Part shown: positions 59,959 through 64,000 of the stretch, piece after piece
How the letters are laid out: every line of letters begins with the position of its first letter
Position numbering within the stretch: the stretch's first letter is position 1
Assembly: GCA_963681505.1 (NCBI GenBank)
Contig: OY811992.1
Coordinates: 2,141,072 to 2,205,071, forward strand
From: Eunapius fragilis
Lineage: Eukaryota > Porifera > Demospongiae > Spongillida > Spongillidae
Reading direction: 5' to 3'
Length of the DNA: 64,000 nt
The notes under the pieces: model-generated
The model's database searches: none
What the model was told of the DNA's origin: nothing
Seen by the model: only the letters and a program-made list of their open reading frames with translations
Translations under genes and position numbers: made by a program

Positions 59959-60153
59959 AGCCTAGTTCACAAATTGACGCAAGACCCACGACGTATACGT
60001 ACGTCGCAGGAATAGAAAAAATTTCTATTCCTGCGACGTCGCAGCGATAAACCACGCCCGATACTGGTGCGTTATTAAAAAGTGACGGCCGAGCCCAGTG
60101 CAGAACTTTTTTCATTCATCGCGGGGTCTTGCGTCAATTTGTGAACTAGGCTT
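59959..60153. mobile_element. 195-bp MITE with a nested hairpin
   Basis: Ends AGCCTAGTTCACAAATTGAC and GTCAATTTGTGAACTAGGCT are near-perfect inverted repeats of about 30 bases including GCAAGACCC. Inside, CGTCGCAGGAATAGAAA...TTTCTATTCCTGCGACG is a second perfect hairpin. No coding capacity. Confidence 0.85.
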
Positions 60154-60348
60154 AAGGAAGAAGAGACTTCTTTTTTTAGCGTAATTGATAACTGAAGACC
60201 TGCTGATATATATATGTCCGAGCATAGATATTAAATAAGGAGCTCTAAGAAACGAGGTTCATTATGACTGAGTTCGATAGGGGGGTGAGTATTTTTATTT
60301 TTTTTTTATGCATAAAGTTAGGCCTTATAAGGATTGTCTCGAAAGGAG

Positions 60349-63300
60349 TATATGGGGCAGTGCAAGAGAAAACTGGGCTTATGTGATTTTTAACATTTCT
60401 TCAATTCATCTTGCAGTATCTTTGCGACCTTTAAAGCTCTGTCCTTCAAACTTACTACATATATTACCGGACCATTTTACTACTGCATTTTGTTGTCGAA
60501 TGTTTTTTATTTACTCCCTGGGGGGTCCTCATGATTAAACAACCAGAACAGTTAGATTTCAATGGATCTCGATGAAAGAATGCCTTTTCGCGTTCAAATT
60601 TGCACCACATTTACAACACTGCACCCGCTATTTTTTCCGCCTTTTCGTTTGAGATGTGATGAGCGGTTACAAAACAGCGGCGTTTGAAAGTTGTCGTTCA
60701 TTTGTCTTCCGATTGCTCCGCCATTGTGCCGTCATTGCTATTTTAACCCCGTGACTACGAGATACTGCCCATCAAGTGCCCCACCCTCCCTCGAATAGAT
60801 AGCCCAGGCCATCCGGAGGTGGACCTGACATTTTGCAAGTTGCTTGTCACGTGAGTATCACTTGGTTCACCGGTCTGCGTCTCCCACAGGAAAAAGTTTC
60901 AAAATCCCAGCCTTGGGTTTTTAAAAGCCATCCTGGAATTGAGCGTCTAGTATGGGAATATCGCAAAAACCTTCCTTGGATTTGGCGTCCAGGGTGGGTA
61001 TAGCTTAAAAACAATACTGGGTTTGTCGAACAAAAAGTTGAAGGAATGAATAAAAATGAGCTCAACACGGTTTTTGTTCGACAAACCCAGCATGGTTTTT
61101 AGGCTATACCCACCCTGGACGCCAAATCCCAGGATGGTTTTTGCGATATTCCCATGCTAGACGCTCAATTCCAGGATGACTTCTTGTTAAAAAAACAAAA
61201 AACCCAAGGCTGGGATTTTCCCTGTGTCCATCAGTTGCGTAAACGAGTTGGGAGTTTACGGTGGCGCGTGGCGACATGAAAGCCTTGAATTGATCGAGCT
61301 ACGTGATCCAAAGGCTAAGATAACGTGCGTAAGCTCAAACCCTTTTGCAATCACGTATTGTAGTTGAGCTTGTATGTTTTTTCATTTCTACGAGGGTGAT
61401 TCGTTTTTTTTTTTTTTTTTTTTTTTTTTCTCGGACACAGGCCACACGTGCTGTCGCTCGTGTATTTGTGACTGAGATATAATCGCTATACGTCATCCTA
61501 CTTAAACTGACCGGTGCAGCGTTTGTGTTTACTGCAACTGCAGGGGCCGATACAGAACTTTCCAAAAGGGGGGGTTGAGACCCACGATACCAAAAGCAGG
61601 GTGTGTGTGTGTGTGGGGGGTGGGGTGGTGGGGGGTGTCACCGTGTGTACTGTCCGCTTCAGGTCCGATACAAAAAGCGGGGGGGGGGCTGCTTAGAAGA
61701 AGAGGGGGAGGTACCTTATATGAAAGGGGGGGTTGCAACCCCCAACCCCCCCCCCCACCCCTGTATCCACCTCTGTGCAAGATATACATGAAAACGATTT
61801 GGAATGGTACGTTACCCTAGTAGTGTACACCCATGCCAGTTATAATCCGGTATTATGGAGACTGTTGCCTGTGAGCAGCAAAGTGATGACCAATCCGTTT
61901 ACACCACTGATCAGTGATGGCATAACATACACTATGCCAGTATTATATGGCCACAATGGTGCTGTTGACAATACTCAGACCCCCAAAATTTATGCCTTCA
62001 ACACATGGGAAATCTTGTACACACAATTGTCTGTATGATGTGTGTACATTGACTACGTAGTTCGTCACTACAAGTCACACACAAAATAACTGTGCAGACA
62101 CACTCCCACACAAAAAATATCACAGTTCTTGGGGTAAGCAGTATGCAGTGTGTCCCTTCATATGGCTTGTTTGCATTCAGACTTCATACCACTCGGGTAT
62201 ACTTGCTCCTATTAGATGCACTTGTATGTGTTGGGTCCTCCTGTTCAGTCAAAGAACCTGTGTATGCATGTGAGAGCGTACACGTACATGTATGGATGTG
62301 AGTGTACCTGTGGTGCGCATATGTGTGCATGTGTGTATGTGTGTGTGCATGAATGTATGCGTGTGCATTTGTGTGTGCAAGTGTGTATGTGTGGGGGGGG
62401 GGGGGGGATATTTTCTGTTTCTGCTGGTGGGGGACAGAATCTGCTAGTGTATTGTGTCCTCGGGGGACATGATTTGTAAGCCGGTTATGTGCAGATTCTA
62501 CTAGCAGATTTTGTCCAGGGGAACAATTTCAGTGCACAATGTTGTTGCATAGCTGATAGAATACAATGAGCCAATAGGTGTAGTGTTCTGACTGAAATTG
62601 GATTATGTAGTAGTCCATACAATTGTGGTTTGATACAAAACACCAATCCAACAGCCACTGGTGCTGCCATACAGGCCAAGCTTGTACCCATGTGTTTGTC
62701 AGTGGTTGATATGGGGATGGGGTAGATGTGACTTTGGAGCATACAGCATTCTATGGTTGCCTTTGTACATAAATTCATAGTGCATTGTATGCTTGAGGTC
62801 AGCAACCTGCCCACAGTCAGCCCCCTTTCACTAATGCAACAGAACATCTTGACCTGGATACTAAAATCCAAACTAATGTGGCCTGTACAAGTAGCACTGT
62901 TGTAAGAGCTCTATGAAATCAAGTTTGGTAGCACCAGTGGCCAATGGATTGGTGCTTTGTATCAAACTTGGACTACTACATAATGTCACAGCACTACACA
63001 CCATTCCCTGTTGGCTCATTGTATTTTTAATTACATGCACACATAAACAAAAGCAAACATACACACACATGCATGCATGCACATGTACACTCACATGCAT
63101 ACACAGGTTCTTTGAATGGATGGGAAAAAGGAGAACATTTTATGAAAGAGGGAGACATTTATTTCGCTTGTGGACATTTTGTCTGGGGATGGGATCTGCT
63201 ATGATACCAGTATGAGCATGGCATGGGACTTAGAATTGGATGTCTCCCAGCAACAGTAGAAGTTTTTGAGACTGGTTCCTTAACTCTTTACAGGGATAGA

Positions 63301-64000
63301 ACAACAGGCTAAGGTTTTGTGGTCTGTCTAGTGTCCTGCATGTGAATGTAAGTGATGTGCCTTTATCATGAATGGCGTGCATACCTGTGTGATTCTACTC
63401 GCTTAGGTGTGCTTAACTTGTATAGATGTTGTGACCATCTATTAATGTAATGAGCCACAGTTGCAGACACAGGCAACATATACAAGTGCATCTAATAGGA
63501 GCAAGTATACCCGAGTGGTATGAAGTCTGAATGCAAGCAAACCATATGAAGGGACACACTGCATGTACTGCTTACCCCAAGAACTGTGATATTTTTGTGT
63601 GGGAGTGTGTGCGCACAGTTATTTTGTGTGTGACTTGTAGTGACGAACTACGCAGTCAATGTACACATCATACAGACAATTGTGTGTACAAGATTTCCAA
63701 TGTGTTGAAGGCATAAATTTTGGGGGTCTGAGTATTGTCAACAGCACCATTGTGGCCATATAATACTGGCATAGTGTATGTTATGCCATCAGTGGTGTAA
63801 ACGGATTGGTCATCGCTTTGCTGCTCACAGGCAACAGTCTCCATAATACCGGATTTTAAACTGGCATGGGTGTAAACTACTAGGATAACGTACTATTCCA
63901 AATCGTCTTCATGTATACATTGCAGTGAACACAAACGTTGAGCCGGTCGAGTTTAAGTAGGATGACGTGTAGCGATTATATCTCAGTCACAAATACACGA
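60349..64000. mobile_element. Giant palindromic element, copy 2 (runs off the right edge)
   Basis: Starts GGGGCAGTGCAAGAG after AGTATAT. 60349-62500 matches the complement of 41677-39540 of copy 1, including the nested foldback and the poly-G element. After a loop near 62850-62900 it turns back, and at 63900-64000 it re-enters the outer-arm sequence (AGTTTAAGTAGGATGACG). It is therefore also a palindrome, with its right end outside the window. The visible part has no transposase. Its G and T runs differ in length from copy 1. Confidence 0.85.
60885..61226. mobile_element. 0.35-kb foldback element (copy 2)
   Basis: Same element as 40806-41154, at the same position within the giant element's arm, so it was present before the two giant copies separated. 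Confidence 0.85.

Overview
The window reads as animal nuclear DNA, most probably from a sponge (demosponge-like). Genes are short and intron-rich with GT-AG splice sites, TATA boxes and AATAAA/ATTAAA signals. They sit in DNA full of microsatellites, minisatellites, long homopolymeric G/C runs, foldback elements and decayed retroelements. There are no bacterial-style operons, CRISPR arrays or RNA genes that I could recognise. The sponge assignment is an inference from protein flavour (chlamydial-PMP-like beta-helix receptor, divergent Ig receptors, a retroelement domain I associate with sponge and coral gene models); no marker gene proves it.

Layout. 1-3.1 kb: 3' part of a beta-helix/multi-pass membrane protein (+). 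3.1-8.4 kb: non-genic, with a decayed non-LTR-like ORF, remnants of a Ty3/gypsy element split by a 31-bp minisatellite, and a stray LRR-gene fragment. 8.4-9.9 kb: a single-exon gene (-) fusing a GT8 glycosyltransferase to a HAD 5'-nucleotidase-like domain. 10.1-19.3 kb: a diverged tandem duplication carrying a candidate first exon and terminal exon in each copy, a 640-bp GAT array and many poly-G repeats. 20-31.4 kb: an LRR gene cluster (-): one apparently intact gene with four LRR plus zinc-ribbon-like modules (25.6-29.7 kb), a damaged duplicate (20.3-22.5 kb) and a 3' remnant (30.9-31.4 kb). 31.3-33.3 kb: two minisatellites and a gypsy RT remnant. 33.7-34.3 kb: a complete three-exon cytidine deaminase (-). 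34.4-36.1 kb: three adjacent foldback elements. 36.3-41.7 kb: a 5.3-kb giant palindromic element containing an ISXO2/Merlin-type transposase; a second copy enters at 60.3 kb and runs off the right edge. 43.3-45.2 kb: an unrecognised multi-exon gene (-). 45.3-53.0 kb and 54.9-59.7 kb: two head-to-head Ig-superfamily genes, one transmembrane, one apparently GPI-anchored, separated by a 32-bp minisatellite.

The genes do not form a pathway. The recurring themes are cell-surface recognition (beta-helix receptor, two Ig proteins), local duplication (LRR cluster, 10-17 kb duplication) and mobile DNA. Splice models were built by eye from splice motifs and phase agreement; exon edges are predictions.
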